The notes under the pieces: model-generated
What the model was told of the DNA's origin: nothing
The model's database searches: none
Seen by the model: only the letters and a program-made list of their open reading frames with translations
Assembly (NCBI GenBank): GCA_020845495.1
Contig: JADLFM010000092.1
Coordinates: forward strand, 1-39,690
DNA: 39,690 nt
Reading direction: 5' to 3'
Origin: Chloroflexota bacterium
Lineage (GTDB): Bacteria; Chloroflexota; UBA6077; JACCZL01
Position numbers and translations under genes: made by a program
Shown here: in pieces, positions 24,368-32,992 of the stretch
Numbering within the stretch: the stretch's first letter is position 1
How the letters are laid out: each line of letters begins with the position of its first letter

Positions 24368-25500
24368 GTTGCCCAGTCAGAGTCTCGGCGATCGTGCCAA
24401 CCTGCAATCGGCCGGAGTTGTTGGCTGAGGCGCTCGCAAGCATCCGGACCCTCGAAGCACGGCAGGACGCAGAACCGGCCGTCGACATCGAGATCCTCGT
24501 GGCCGACAACGGCGCGCCGCCCGAGCTCACTCCCTCCGTCCTTCCCGGCTCCGCGTGCCGAACTCCGGCCGCACCGCCCAGCGCTTCCTCTCCTCCATGC
24601 CCTGCGTCCATTCCCACGCTCCCTGCACACCCCTCGCCACTCACCGCCCCTGACTCACCCCTCACCGCACTTCACGCATCACATCCGACTCAGCACGCAT
24701 CCCTCGCCACTCCCGACTCGATCGAGGCTGTGGCGGCGGCATTCGGAGCACGCTACCTGCGCGTCGAAGGGGCGAGCGCCAGCCGGGCGCGCAACGCTGG
24801 ACTTCAGGCGGCCACCGGTGACTTCATCGCATTCCTCGACGACGACGATCGTTGGTTACCCGAGCATCTTCGGCCGCACCTGCGGCTGCTCGCCAGCCGC
24901 CCGGACCTCGACGCGGTCTTCGGTCAGGCACTCCTGATCGATGCAGCCGGTCACCCGTACTACCTGATGCCAGGCACGCAGCCGGCTGATGGCGATGCTG
25001 TCGCCGCGTTCTTCACCTACCATCCGCAAATCGGTGGGACCGTCGCTCGCACATCCGTCCGCGATACCGTCGGCTACTTCGACCCCAGCCTGCCATCAGC
25101 CGAGGACTGGGACTGGCAGTTACGGCTCGCAACACGCCTTTCGGTCAGCTTCATATCCGTCCCGAGCGTCGAGTTCCGTCAGCGGGCGGCGGGTGAGGAC
25201 GACGCCATTCGTCTGATTCGGCTGCGCGGCACCCTACAGGCGTTCTTCACGAACGCACGCCGGGCCGGCCCGCGTCGGGCGCCCCCCCGGCTCCTGGCGC
25301 GCGAGTTGTTCAAACTGCTTGGCAGGTATGAGTGGGAACTGTCGATGGGCGCGCAGCGAGCCGCCGAGCAAGGTCGGCGGGGTGATGCGGTGCGCGCGCT
25401 CGGCTGGGCTGCCCTCTCGTCGCCACCCCATGCCGCCCGCGACGCCCTCCGCCCCAGCCCCCTCCGCTCGGCCATTCGCACCCTCGTTGGCCAGAGATAG
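24364..25500 (+). CDS. Family-2 glycosyltransferase, copy 2, with in-frame insertion
   Basis: 378-residue tandem paralogue of the preceding enzyme. The same motifs are present: VSAIVPTCNRPELLAEAL, EILVADNG, FIAFLDDDDRW (DxD) and SAEDWDWQLRLAT. It differs by an extra stretch of about 60 residues (51-118, nt 24513-24717), rich in Pro, Ser, Thr, Ala and His (for example SPLTAPDSPLTALHASH), inserted between the first beta-alpha units and IEAVAAAFGARY. That stretch is almost free of G on the plus strand, unlike its surroundings, and resembles the dispersed repeats seen elsewhere in the window. It probably forms a surface loop; the enzyme could still work. ATG 24364 overlaps the stop of the leader ORF. 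The 5' end is nearly identical to that of copy 1. Confidence 0.88.
   Translation: MSCPVRVSAIVPTCNRPELLAEALASIRTLEARQDAEPAVDIEILVADNGAPPELTPSVLPGSACRTPAAPPSASSPPCPASIPTLPAHPSPLTAPDSPLTALHASHPTQHASLATPDSIEAVAAAFGARYLRVEGASASRARNAGLQAATGDFIAFLDDDDRWLPEHLRPHLRLLASRPDLDAVFGQALLIDAAGHPYYLMPGTQPADGDAVAAFFTYHPQIGGTVARTSVRDTVGYFDPSLPSAEDWDWQLRLATRLSVSFISVPSVEFRQRAAGEDDAIRLIRLRGTLQAFFTNARRAGPRRAPPRLLARELFKLLGRYEWELSMGAQRAAEQGRRGDAVRALGWAALSSPPHAARDALRPSPLRSAIRTLVGQR
24513..24717 (+). repeat. C-rich, G-poor insertion inside glycosyltransferase copy 2
   Basis: About 205 bases with almost no G, containing words such as CCCTCGCCACTCACCGCCCC and CCTCGCCACTCCCGACTCG. Their reverse complements (GAGTGGCGAGTGG-like) match the dispersed elements at 23009-23040 and 34555-34600. 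Copy 1 has only 27 bases at the same place. The insert keeps the reading frame. Confidence 0.75.
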
Positions 25501-25699
25501 TCAGCGGTCCAAAGCAGCCGACCGCCACGGGTCGCCAGTACCAGAGCCGGTCCGTAGCAGGAGCCGGTCCGTAGCGGGAGCCAGCCCCGGGCCGGGAGCC
25601 AGCTAACGGCCGCACACTACGGGCCGGCGCGCTCGCCAGATCTGGCCACCCAGACCACGCCAGGGGCCGGATGTGACCCTACTTTTTGCCCGACATTCC

Positions 25700-25720
25700 T
25701 ATAATCAGCGGAGGGAGAGG
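25700..25720 (+). promoter_or_regulatory. Consensus TATAAT box and ribosome site for the hydrolase gene
   Basis: A perfect -10 hexamer TATAAT lies at 25700-25705, unusual in this GC-rich DNA. It is followed by GGAGGGAGAGG (25710-25720) and ATG 25728. The mRNA leader would be about 16 bases. No convincing -35 hexamer is at the normal distance. Confidence 0.6.
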
Positions 25721-25727
25721 AACCTGG

Positions 25728-26588
25728 ATGACCGGGAGCGGCTTCGCGGGGAGTCTCGTCGAGGATTGGAACGGCGGGCGCCAGATCGACACACGTGGGC
25801 GCAATAAGATCGCCGTGGCGACCGGCATGATGAGCCGGACCGGTGAAGCGCTCGACCGCTTTGGCGGGTTCCTCCGCTACCTCACCAGCACGCTCGGCTA
25901 CGCATCTGGCGACTTTCTGGAGATCAGCTACAACTCGGTGGCCGAGGGTGACGGTTGGCGCCCGGCTCCGTACGAGTCAGCCCACTGTGATCTCTCCCTC
26001 GCCGACGTCACGTCTCAGGTCGGGCGAAGCCTGCGCTGGTACCGAGATCGTCTGCCGGACGACACCCGCTACCACACGGTCGGCTACAGCCTGGGGGGTG
26101 TGGCCCTGTTCGACGCCACGTCGGCCCTGCTATTCGGCGAGCCAGAGCGCTGGCAGGGCCGCCTCGCCTCCCTGGTGACACTGAGCGCGCCGCTGTACGG
26201 CACTGACCTCGGCCCGGAGGGGGATCTGCTGGACAGCCTCGGCTTCGGGGCACTGCTGCCTCAGGGCGAGGGTATTCGGGAGCTTCTGGAACGAGGGCGC
26301 AGCCGGGAACATCGCGCCCGCATCGACCGCCAGGCCACCCGCTTACGGTCGCTCGGCGTCCAATTGCTGACGCTTGCGGATGCCGAGGACGTCGTCGTCA
26401 CACCCGAAGATGCGATCGTCGCTCCGCCCGGCGAGCGCAACCGTTTCGTGCTGAGCGGGCCTCGCGTGCCGGCCTGGGCGGGCGGCGGCGGGGCCGGCGT
26501 GCCACTCGGGCACGGACCGCTGCTCTGGAATACCCTGGCCTGGGTCCGCATGGGGAAGCTGATCGGACCACAAGAGCCGCGCACCTGA
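25728..26588 (+). CDS. Alpha/beta-hydrolase (lipase/acyltransferase-like)
   Basis: 286-residue serine hydrolase. The nucleophile elbow GYSLGG places S121, LGHGPLL places the likely catalytic H262, and ADAEDVVVTPEDA offers D221 as the acid. The order Ser-Asp-His and the spacing fit a canonical alpha/beta-hydrolase. LVTLSAPLYGTDLGPEGDLL follows lipase-like relatives of the PGAP1/LCAT type. No signal peptide is seen, although the N-terminus (GSGFAGSLVEDW) is short before the fold. Substrate is unknown, probably an ester. Start ATG 25728 is set by the ribosome site; a longer frame from 25686 starts upstream of the presumed transcription start. The gene follows the glycan cluster but has its own promoter. 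Confidence 0.8.
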   Translation: MTGSGFAGSLVEDWNGGRQIDTRGRNKIAVATGMMSRTGEALDRFGGFLRYLTSTLGYASGDFLEISYNSVAEGDGWRPAPYESAHCDLSLADVTSQVGRSLRWYRDRLPDDTRYHTVGYSLGGVALFDATSALLFGEPERWQGRLASLVTLSAPLYGTDLGPEGDLLDSLGFGALLPQGEGIRELLERGRSREHRARIDRQATRLRSLGVQLLTLADAEDVVVTPEDAIVAPPGERNRFVLSGPRVPAWAGGGGAGVPLGHGPLLWNTLAWVRMGKLIGPQEPRT

Positions 26589-26682
26589 ATCGAGCCGGCT
26601 CCAGCGTGGACCGACGTGTCGGCACAGGCGGCGCATGCGCCCCACGCCATCCGCTCGATGGGGCCGACGCAGGAGCGATGCC

Positions 26683-26931
26683 TCAGGCGCCGGTGCCCGC
26701 GGCGGCCTTTCTACGAGACGACTTGCGCGAAGACTCACACCGCCAGCAGGCCGAACGAGCCTTCATGCACTGCGCCTGCTCGGCCTCCGTCTCCGGGGGA
26801 GTGCCCTGGAGGCAGATGATCTGATACAGCAAACGCCCACCCTGACCATCTGACTCGTGGCCGATCGCCCAGCGCTCGCGGTAATACGGACACCACCCCT
26901 TCGAGCGATGCCAGTTTGGGTTATCGGGAAT
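26683..26931 (-). CDS. Small Cys/Trp-rich protein with apparent ATT/ATC start
   Basis: About 82 residues reading (I/M)PDNPNWHRSKGWCPYYRE, then WAIGHESDGQGGRLLYQIIC, LQGTPPETEAEQAQCMKARS, and a basic Ser/Arg/Lys tail. Five Cys, among them C...CLQGTPPET...C...CWRC, suggest a metal site or disulfides. The pattern CLxGTPPETxxEQxxC...CWR looks like a conserved Chloroflexota hypothetical; this is recollection. The frame has no ATG, GTG or TTG upstream of the conserved part. Yet TACAAT (26965-26960) would start an mRNA near 26953, and GAGGGA lies seven and ten bases before ATC 26934 and ATT 26931. Start at one of these is the simplest reading. A sequencing error or start-codon mutation is the alternative. 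Confidence 0.6.
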   Translation of the reverse strand: MPDNPNWHRSKGWCPYYRERWAIGHESDGQGGRLLYQIICLQGTPPETEAEQAQCMKARSACWRCESSRKSSRRKAAAGTGA

Positions 26932-26959
26932 GATGGCTCTGTCCCTCGGCGTTTCGCGG

Positions 26960-26965
26960 ATTGTA
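26960..26965 (-). promoter_or_regulatory. Putative -10 box of the small Cys-rich gene
   Basis: TACAAT on the minus strand, 26 bases before the presumed ATC/ATT start. With the GAGGGA ribosome site between them it gives a short, ordinary leader. No -35 match at 17 bases. Confidence 0.45.
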
Positions 26966-27200
26966 CCACGGGCAACGCGGGCGGGCTCCCACCCATGCCG
27001 CGCAAGTCGGGGCCATCGTCGGTCGGTACGGGTGATTCACTTCCGCGGCCGTGACCCCCTCAATCTGGTGGTGGTGCGCAGCTACCCTGCCAGAATTGGC
27101 TCCCAACACACGCTGGAATCGGGTATGTGGCGAGCCGTACCAATCGCCGGCACCGGAACGGCCTGATCCAACGCACAGCGAAGGGCGCGGCGTACTCGCG

Positions 27201-29315
27201 CTACGCACTCGCGGCGAGCGGCAGCGCCAGCCGTCGCCCGGCCCGCGCGATCCGCTCGACATCTGCTGCCGCAAGCGGCCGGCTGAAGACATTCCCCTGA
27301 ATCGCGTGGCACCCTTGATCGCGCAGCACCAGCAACTGCTCGCGCGTCTCGACACCTTCCGCCACTACCCGTAGCTGGAGGCTGCGCCCTAGCGCAATCA
27401 GCGTCGCGACGATGGCTCGGTCCTCACGGTTCTGAGCGACGCCTCGCACGAAGGCTCGGTCGATCTTGAGCGCATCGACGGGCAGTTGGCGGAGGTACGT
27501 GAGCGACGAGTAGCCGGTTCCGAAGTCGTCGATCGAGATGCGGATGCCGATATCGCGGAGCTCGGTCAAGCGGGCAATCGTCTCGTCACCATCTTCGAGG
27601 ACGGTGGCCTCGGTCAACTCCACCTCGAGTGCAGCGGGATCGACACCGGTCTCGGCGAGGATCGCCCGCAGCGTTGCGCTCAGGTCCGGCTGGCGGAACT
27701 GGCGCGCCGAGAGGTTGACGGCAAGGCGCGGCACAGACAACCCGCCCGCTTTCCACGCACTCCATTGGGTACAAACAGTCCGTAGTAGCCACTCGCCGAT
27801 GGCGACGATCGCCCCGGTCTCATTGGCAATCGGGATAAACTCGCTGGGGCCGAGCACGCCGCGGGTCGGATGCCGCCAGCGCAGCAGCGCCTCGACACCG
27901 ACGACCGTACCAGCCTGCAACTCGACGATGGGCTGATACTCCGGGAACAGCTCGCCGTGCTCCACAGCGCGCCGAAGATCAAGCTCGAGCTGGTGGGTCT
28001 GCACGTTCCGGGCGTGCATCACCGCATCGAACACGGCGTAGCGTGACTTGCCGCGAGCCTTGGCATGATAGGTCGCCATATCGGCGTCGCGCAGGACGTC
28101 TTCCGGACACTCGTAACGGCGATCCCCAACGGCGATACCGATGCTGGCGCTCATCAACGCCTCGTGACCGTCAAGGTCGAACGGTTGACGCAAATCGACG
28201 AGCAGCCGTTCCGCAATCTGCTCGGCGAGTTCGGCCTCGTCGAGGTCGTCGAGCAGGATGACGAACTCATCGCCGCCGAGCCGAGCGACGGTGTCGACGG
28301 GGCGAACGCCGGCTTCGAGCCGCCGCGCAATCTGGACGAGCAGGTCATCGCCGGCGAGGTGGCCGAGGGTATCGTTCACGAGTTTGAAGCGGTCGAGATC
28401 GAGCAGGAGGATGGCGAAGCGGTGGAGTGGATTGCGCTCCAGCCGCTTGAGTACCTGGGTGGCTCGGTCCATGAACAGGGCGCGGTTCGGGAGGCCGGTC
28501 AATGGATCGTGGAAGGCACGCTGGTACAGTTGCTCGCCAACGGCGCGCTCGGCGGTGGTCTCGCGCTGGATCCCGATAAAGTTCACGACCTGGCCAGCCT
28601 CGTCGCGAACGGGTTGCACTTCGAGAGCAACCCAGTAGGTCCGGCCGTCGCGGGCGTAATTGCAGATCTCGGTGGTGAACGCCTGCCCCGAGCGCAACCG
28701 CTCTCGCATGAAGTGCACAGCGGCCGGGTCGGTGCCCGGCCCCTGCAAGACGGCGCCTGGCCGCTTCCCGCGCACGTCGTCCAGGCTGTACCCGGTGATG
28801 CGGGTGAAGCTCTCGTTGACCCACTCGATATAGCCGCGAGCGTCGGCGATGACCACGGCGTTATCGGTGCGGCTGGCCACGTGCGCCAGTTTTCGGGCTT
28901 CGGCTGCGCTCGCACGAAGGGCTGCTTCGGCCTGACGACGTTCGGCGATCTCGCGTTCGAGGGCGAGGCGAGCTTCCTCGTCGACACGCGCCCGCTCCAC
29001 GAGATCCCGCTCGAGCGCGTCGACATGGCCGGCGAGCCGGTCGGACAGTAGCGCTCGCGCGTGCAGACCGCGCATCGCGCTTCGCCAGGTGACAAGAACT
29101 GTCGTGAGGAGCAGCGCCAGGACGAGTCCAGCAGTGAGCGTGCTTTCTCTGCCAAACTGCTCGGCGAGCACGGACCAGACGAGAGCCAACGCCGGGACAC
29201 TGGCGGCCAGGGCGCCAGCCGAGCACAGCCAGTGCCGCCCACGCTGGCCGCCGGTCTCGTTTCGTGTGTTACCTGTCTCGGTGAAGCTCTGCCTCTGCTG
29301 CCTCTGACTCAGCAT
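27201..29315 (-). CDS. PAS-GGDEF-EAL cyclic-di-GMP turnover protein
   Basis: 704-residue membrane protein. Two hydrophobic helices (about 32-50 and 60-77) are followed by a coiled coil rich in Arg/Glu/Ala (80-145). Then come a PAS domain (143-255, DNAVVIADARGYIEWVNESF), a diguanylate cyclase domain with intact GGDEF (347-351), and a phosphodiesterase domain with EALLRW (E475), DDFGTGYSS (596-604) and AEGVET (652-657). An RxxD inhibitory site, RPVD (338-341), lies five residues before GGDEF. Both domains therefore look catalytically competent, so it could make or degrade c-di-GMP depending on the PAS input. ATG 29315 has GAAGGGG upstream. The gene is monocistronic. Cyclic-di-GMP may steer surface glycan or matrix output, but nothing here proves the link. 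Confidence 0.92.
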   Translation of the reverse strand: MLSQRQQRQSFTETGNTRNETGGQRGRHWLCSAGALAASVPALALVWSVLAEQFGRESTLTAGLVLALLLTTVLVTWRSAMRGLHARALLSDRLAGHVDALERDLVERARVDEEARLALEREIAERRQAEAALRASAAEARKLAHVASRTDNAVVIADARGYIEWVNESFTRITGYSLDDVRGKRPGAVLQGPGTDPAAVHFMRERLRSGQAFTTEICNYARDGRTYWVALEVQPVRDEAGQVVNFIGIQRETTAERAVGEQLYQRAFHDPLTGLPNRALFMDRATQVLKRLERNPLHRFAILLLDLDRFKLVNDTLGHLAGDDLLVQIARRLEAGVRPVDTVARLGGDEFVILLDDLDEAELAEQIAERLLVDLRQPFDLDGHEALMSASIGIAVGDRRYECPEDVLRDADMATYHAKARGKSRYAVFDAVMHARNVQTHQLELDLRRAVEHGELFPEYQPIVELQAGTVVGVEALLRWRHPTRGVLGPSEFIPIANETGAIVAIGEWLLRTVCTQWSAWKAGGLSVPRLAVNLSARQFRQPDLSATLRAILAETGVDPAALEVELTEATVLEDGDETIARLTELRDIGIRISIDDFGTGYSSLTYLRQLPVDALKIDRAFVRGVAQNREDRAIVATLIALGRSLQLRVVAEGVETREQLLVLRDQGCHAIQGNVFSRPLAAADVERIARAGRRLALPLAASA

Positions 29316-29507
29316 GCCCGCCCCTTCTCGCGAGCATGCATCCCTCTCACCATGTCTGCTCCTGTCGGTGCGCTCGTCCCTGGTGCACCTTCTTCAGTGG
29401 ACAACGCTCTTGCGACTATAGGAAGTGACAAGTCGCGGAAAGTGCACATCACTCCCAATCAGACTGACGGAGCGCACGGCCCGTACGTCTCCCAGCATGC
29501 ACGCGAA

Positions 29508-29535
29508 CGCCCCGGTCACGAGTGTGACCAGGGCG
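29508..29535 (-). terminator. Hairpin terminator of the large secreted-protein gene
   Basis: CGCCCCGGTCAC (29508-29519) pairs with GTGACCAGGGCG (29524-29535) with one mismatch and a four-base loop GAGT. It lies about 70 bases beyond the stop at 29603 of the minus-strand gene. No T-run. Confidence 0.75.
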
Positions 29536-29602
29536 CTCGGGGTTGGCGTCAGCAGGAGGGCGAAGCTTGCCCTGCCTGCTAGTGCAAGGCGTTACGAGCG
29601 GG

Positions 29603-32600
29603 TCATTCGCTGATGAGGATGCGGGCGCTGGCGCCCGGGCTGCCTGTCGCCGTGATCTCGAGCGTATAGTCGCCGGGCTGCACCCGGTCCGGGATGTTCC
29701 AGGAGCGTACCTCCCCCGGCTTCAGGCGATCGGCGCGGAAGGTTCGGCCCCTGACCTTGACGGTCACGCTCGTCAGCCCCGGCGTTCCGTTGGTGAACCT
29801 GACGATCTTGTCCGCTTCGGTCACGGGAACGGTCATGACCATGGGCTGTCCCGTCGTCGGTACGACCGGGATCAGCACCGGATCGCAGTTCAGCACGTTG
29901 CCCGCCACGTCGGTGGCCGAGAACTCCCACAGCGCCGATTTCGTGGGATCGACCTCGGTGAAGCGCACGACGACCGGATCGGTCGTGCCGGGCTGGAAGT
30001 TTGGCACGGTCAGCGTCATGTTGTACGACTTGGGGCTGAGCAGCACGCTCGCCAGACCGCTCACGGTATCCTGGGTGGTGAACTCCACCCACCCCTTGCC
30101 ATCGGGCGTGGAGCCTGAATCGGTGAGCAAGCAGGTGGCGCGGGCCTTGTCAATGGTGAGGACGAGCGTCTTGTCCGCCTCGACGTTCCCGGCGTTGTCC
30201 CGCGCGTGGAAGGTGATAGTGGTCGAGCCGTTGGCCGCGATCGACAGCGAGGCGGTGGCCCCAGCGACGGTCTTACAGGCGATCTTCTGTGCGCCGGTCG
30301 CGCAGTAGGTGAGATCCTTGACCCCGGAGCCGCCGGGATTGTCCGTGGCGCTCAGGGCCACGGTCACGGCGCTCCGGAACCAGCCGTTGTTGCCATTCGT
30401 CCCGCTCGGCATCGCGGTCGTGGTCGGCGGCGTCGTATCGGCCGCCGGGGTGTCAACTGTCACGCTGGCGGTGTACTCGGTCGTCCCACCGTCCTTGTCA
30501 GCGATCTTCCCCTTCACCGTCAAAGGGCCGGATGCTGGAGCTACACATGTAGCGCTGCTTGCGGAGCCTACTGGGCCATAACCTGCGCCGCAGTTGAAGC
30601 TGTACGCGAAGCCGGCCGCTGTATCCGCTGGGGAAGGATCAGACGGTCCGTTCAGAGCCAGAGTGAAGTTGCTGCCGCCGGCGACGGTAGACGGGGCCAC
30701 GAAGGTCGCGGTTGGGGCGACGTTGCGAACGGTGACGACGACATCATCACTGGCCGAACTGTCAGTGCTATCTGTCACCGTTACCCGCATCGTGTAGCTA
30801 CCGTTATCGGCAGTCGTGAAGGTCGGCCTGGCCAGGTTCGTAGCTGACAGTGATATCGTCGGGCCGCTGCTGTTCACGATAGTCCAGACATAGCTGAGCG
30901 AGTCACCGTCGGGATCTGTTGAGCCGCTTGCGTCTAGAGTGGCGCTCGCTCCCTCATCGACCGTCTGATCGGAACCCGAGTTTGCCACCGGCGGGCGGTT
31001 GGCCACCCCGAAACTCGCCGTTACCGACCTGGCGCGATCCATTGATACGGCGCATGTGCTCATGCCTGAGCAGTCGCCGCTCCAGCCCGTGAACGTCGAG
31101 TCACTGTTCGGGCTCGCCGTAAGCGTTACCTGGGAACCACCGTCATAGGCATCGCTGCAATCACTGCCGCAGTCGATCCCCGGTGGCAGGCTGCTGACTG
31201 TACCGACCCCGTTCCCGGCCTTCGTAACGGTTAGGACGTACCGTGGGCGATTCACCGTCCAGGAAAATGAAACCGAGACAGGGTTATACTCATCCGTGGC
31301 TGTCACGGTCACGGTGTACGGGCTTCCCGTAGCAGCGCCGCTCGCGATTGTACCGGAGATCAAGCCCGTCGTACTGTTGATTTGCAGGCCAGCAGGAAGG
31401 CTCTGAGCACTGTAGCTCAGCGTAGTGTTGCCATCCGGGTCAGATGCAACGACCTGAAGCGAAATCTGGTCTCCCTCAACGTTAGACTGATCCGAGGGCT
31501 TTGTAACGCCTGGCGCAAGGTTAGGCGCGCCGACATACACGTCATTTGCGGCACAACTCGAGCCGCGATCGCCCCATGCGATGACAGCGCGGCCGTCACC
31601 ACGCATCGTGATTGACGGCGCTGGCGTTCGCACGACGCCGACGAACGGTGTCGTGCTAAGTGCGGTCCAGGAACCACCTTGAGACTTGACTGCATAGACT
31701 ATTGCAGGCGAGCCATTCGTCTCTCCCAACCAGGTACCATGAAGTGTCCCGGCCGCGTCAACTGCCAGCCAAGGCTCGAATGCCAATCCAGCCGCCAACA
31801 CTTGGGCCGGCGCCCAGGCTCCCCCAGTTGGACGCGTTGAATAGACGATGAAACGTGAGTCCCCCGCTACATTATCCTCTTGCCAAGCCGCATGCAGCGC
31901 TCCACTTCCGTCCATGACGAGTCGCGGATGGGCGATGCTCTTGTCGTTCTGCTGCCTGACGATTACTGCCGTACTCCATGGTCCATTCGGTGGTCTGGTG
32001 GCATAGTACAGACGATGGCCGGGCTGTATGAGTCCGGGTGCTGGATTCTTCGCCTCGGACCACAGAGCGTGCAGAGTTCCATTCGATTCGGAAACCAAAG
32101 AGGAGCTCCAAACCAGGCCATTCCAGATCGACTCTGGGGCCGACCAAGACCCGCCGGGAGCCTTCCGGATGTAGCCGAACGTGGATGATGCCCAATTCCA
32201 CTGGAAGAGCATATGGACGGTCCCTGACCCATCTACGGCCGGAGTATGACCCAACGAATCGGATGGCAATCCTGCCGTCGCGTTCTCAACCGGGCTCCAC
32301 ACTCCCGAAGGTGAGCGATAGCGATAGTAACCATTCCAGCGACCATCTTCCTCTCCCCAAACTACGTGAAGACCGCCATCCGGGCCCAAAGCCGTCCCTT
32401 GATCGGACAGTCCAGACCGCGTGTTTGTATTCGAGAGGTTTATTGGAGGCGTCCAAGCTCCGTTCGGCGAACGGAAGGCATGAAGGATCTCGCCATTGGC
32501 GAAGTCGGTCTCGTCAATCCAGACGAGATGTTGAGTGCCGTCAGGTGCGATGTGCAACTCCTGCTGAAAAGACGCCCCAATATTGTTTGAAACGTTGGCC

Positions 32601-32743
32601 GGTGACCAGTTCGGTGCGGGTGAACACGTCTGATCTGCGGGCGCGGCGTGGGCAAGGCTGGATGTCGAATAGACATCCCCGCTGAGTGTCACGATGACTC
32701 CCGCAAGGAGCGAGAGGAGCGCAAGTACCCGAGACCTTGGCAT
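29603..32743 (-). CDS. Large secreted multi-domain protein (sialidase-like propeller, Ig, PKD and related domains)
   Basis: 1046-residue exported protein. Signal peptide 1-37 (LALLSLLAGVIVTLSG, ending SLAHAAPA). Residues about 45-400 are repeated blocks such as LHVVWGEEDGRWNGYYRYRS and LHALWSEAKN, typical of BNR/sialidase-like propeller strands without visible catalytic residues. A cadherin-like putative Ig domain follows (NVEGDQISLQVVASDPDGN), then an InlB-B/bacterial-repeat domain with GIDCGSDC and FTGWSGDCSG, then a PKD-like domain (VDEGASATLDASGSTDPDGD), a second beta domain, an OmpL47-like domain (GWFRSAVTVALSATDNPGGS) and a C-terminal sandwich. There is no LPXTG or clear anchor. It is a likely adhesin or matrix protein. 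ATG 32743 is preceded by GGAGG nine bases away; a longer frame to 32785 lacks a site. Confidence 0.85.
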   Translation of the reverse strand: MPRSRVLALLSLLAGVIVTLSGDVYSTSSLAHAAPADQTCSPAPNWSPANVSNNIGASFQQELHIAPDGTQHLVWIDETDFANGEILHAFRSPNGAWTPPINLSNTNTRSGLSDQGTALGPDGGLHVVWGEEDGRWNGYYRYRSPSGVWSPVENATAGLPSDSLGHTPAVDGSGTVHMLFQWNWASSTFGYIRKAPGGSWSAPESIWNGLVWSSSLVSESNGTLHALWSEAKNPAPGLIQPGHRLYYATRPPNGPWSTAVIVRQQNDKSIAHPRLVMDGSGALHAAWQEDNVAGDSRFIVYSTRPTGGAWAPAQVLAAGLAFEPWLAVDAAGTLHGTWLGETNGSPAIVYAVKSQGGSWTALSTTPFVGVVRTPAPSITMRGDGRAVIAWGDRGSSCAANDVYVGAPNLAPGVTKPSDQSNVEGDQISLQVVASDPDGNTTLSYSAQSLPAGLQINSTTGLISGTIASGAATGSPYTVTVTATDEYNPVSVSFSWTVNRPRYVLTVTKAGNGVGTVSSLPPGIDCGSDCSDAYDGGSQVTLTASPNSDSTFTGWSGDCSGMSTCAVSMDRARSVTASFGVANRPPVANSGSDQTVDEGASATLDASGSTDPDGDSLSYVWTIVNSSGPTISLSATNLARPTFTTADNGSYTMRVTVTDSTDSSASDDVVVTVRNVAPTATFVAPSTVAGGSNFTLALNGPSDPSPADTAAGFAYSFNCGAGYGPVGSASSATCVAPASGPLTVKGKIADKDGGTTEYTASVTVDTPAADTTPPTTTAMPSGTNGNNGWFRSAVTVALSATDNPGGSGVKDLTYCATGAQKIACKTVAGATASLSIAANGSTTITFHARDNAGNVEADKTLVLTIDKARATCLLTDSGSTPDGKGWVEFTTQDTVSGLASVLLSPKSYNMTLTVPNFQPGTTDPVVVRFTEVDPTKSALWEFSATDVAGNVLNCDPVLIPVVPTTGQPMVMTVPVTEADKIVRFTNGTPGLTSVTVKVRGRTFRADRLKPGEVRSWNIPDRVQPGDYTLEITATGSPGASARILISE

Positions 32744-32836
32744 AGCTTCATGCCTCCGAACGCCGCACCGACGTGCGGGCTCCATGCTGCCTGCCGCAGC
32801 AGCATCAAGTGGAACCGTTTGCCGTACTCCGTCTTA

Positions 32837-32992
32837 TTAGCAACCCGAAACACTGTCGAGGCTGACGGTGCCGGTCTGGTCGGTGACACGGCCTGAGAGC
32901 GTGAACGTCGCGGCCGTGGCAGTCGTCGAGGGAACAACAAGCAGCCCGGTCACCAGGGCGAACGTGGCGGCGAGTATCGAGAGAGTGCGCAC
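32837..32992 (-). pseudogene. Truncated secreted-protein gene, signal peptide plus start of a beta-sandwich
   Basis: GTG 32992 is preceded by AAGGAGG six bases away and encodes a good signal peptide (RTLSILAATFALVTGLLVVP, ending TATAA). It is followed by TFTLSGRVTDQTGT, which is how carboxypeptidase-regulatory or SdrD-B-like repeats start. After this the frame runs into SVSLDSVSGC-like sequence and a stop after 51 codons, so the body of the protein is missing. Strong start signals with no domain make this a 5' remnant, or a leader peptide of the gene downstream (29603-32743). It could also be a short secreted peptide. Confidence 0.6.

Noticed and set aside
28065..29051. 328-residue plus-strand ORF opposite the GGDEF/EAL gene
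   Set aside because: Antisense shadow of a verified multi-domain gene.
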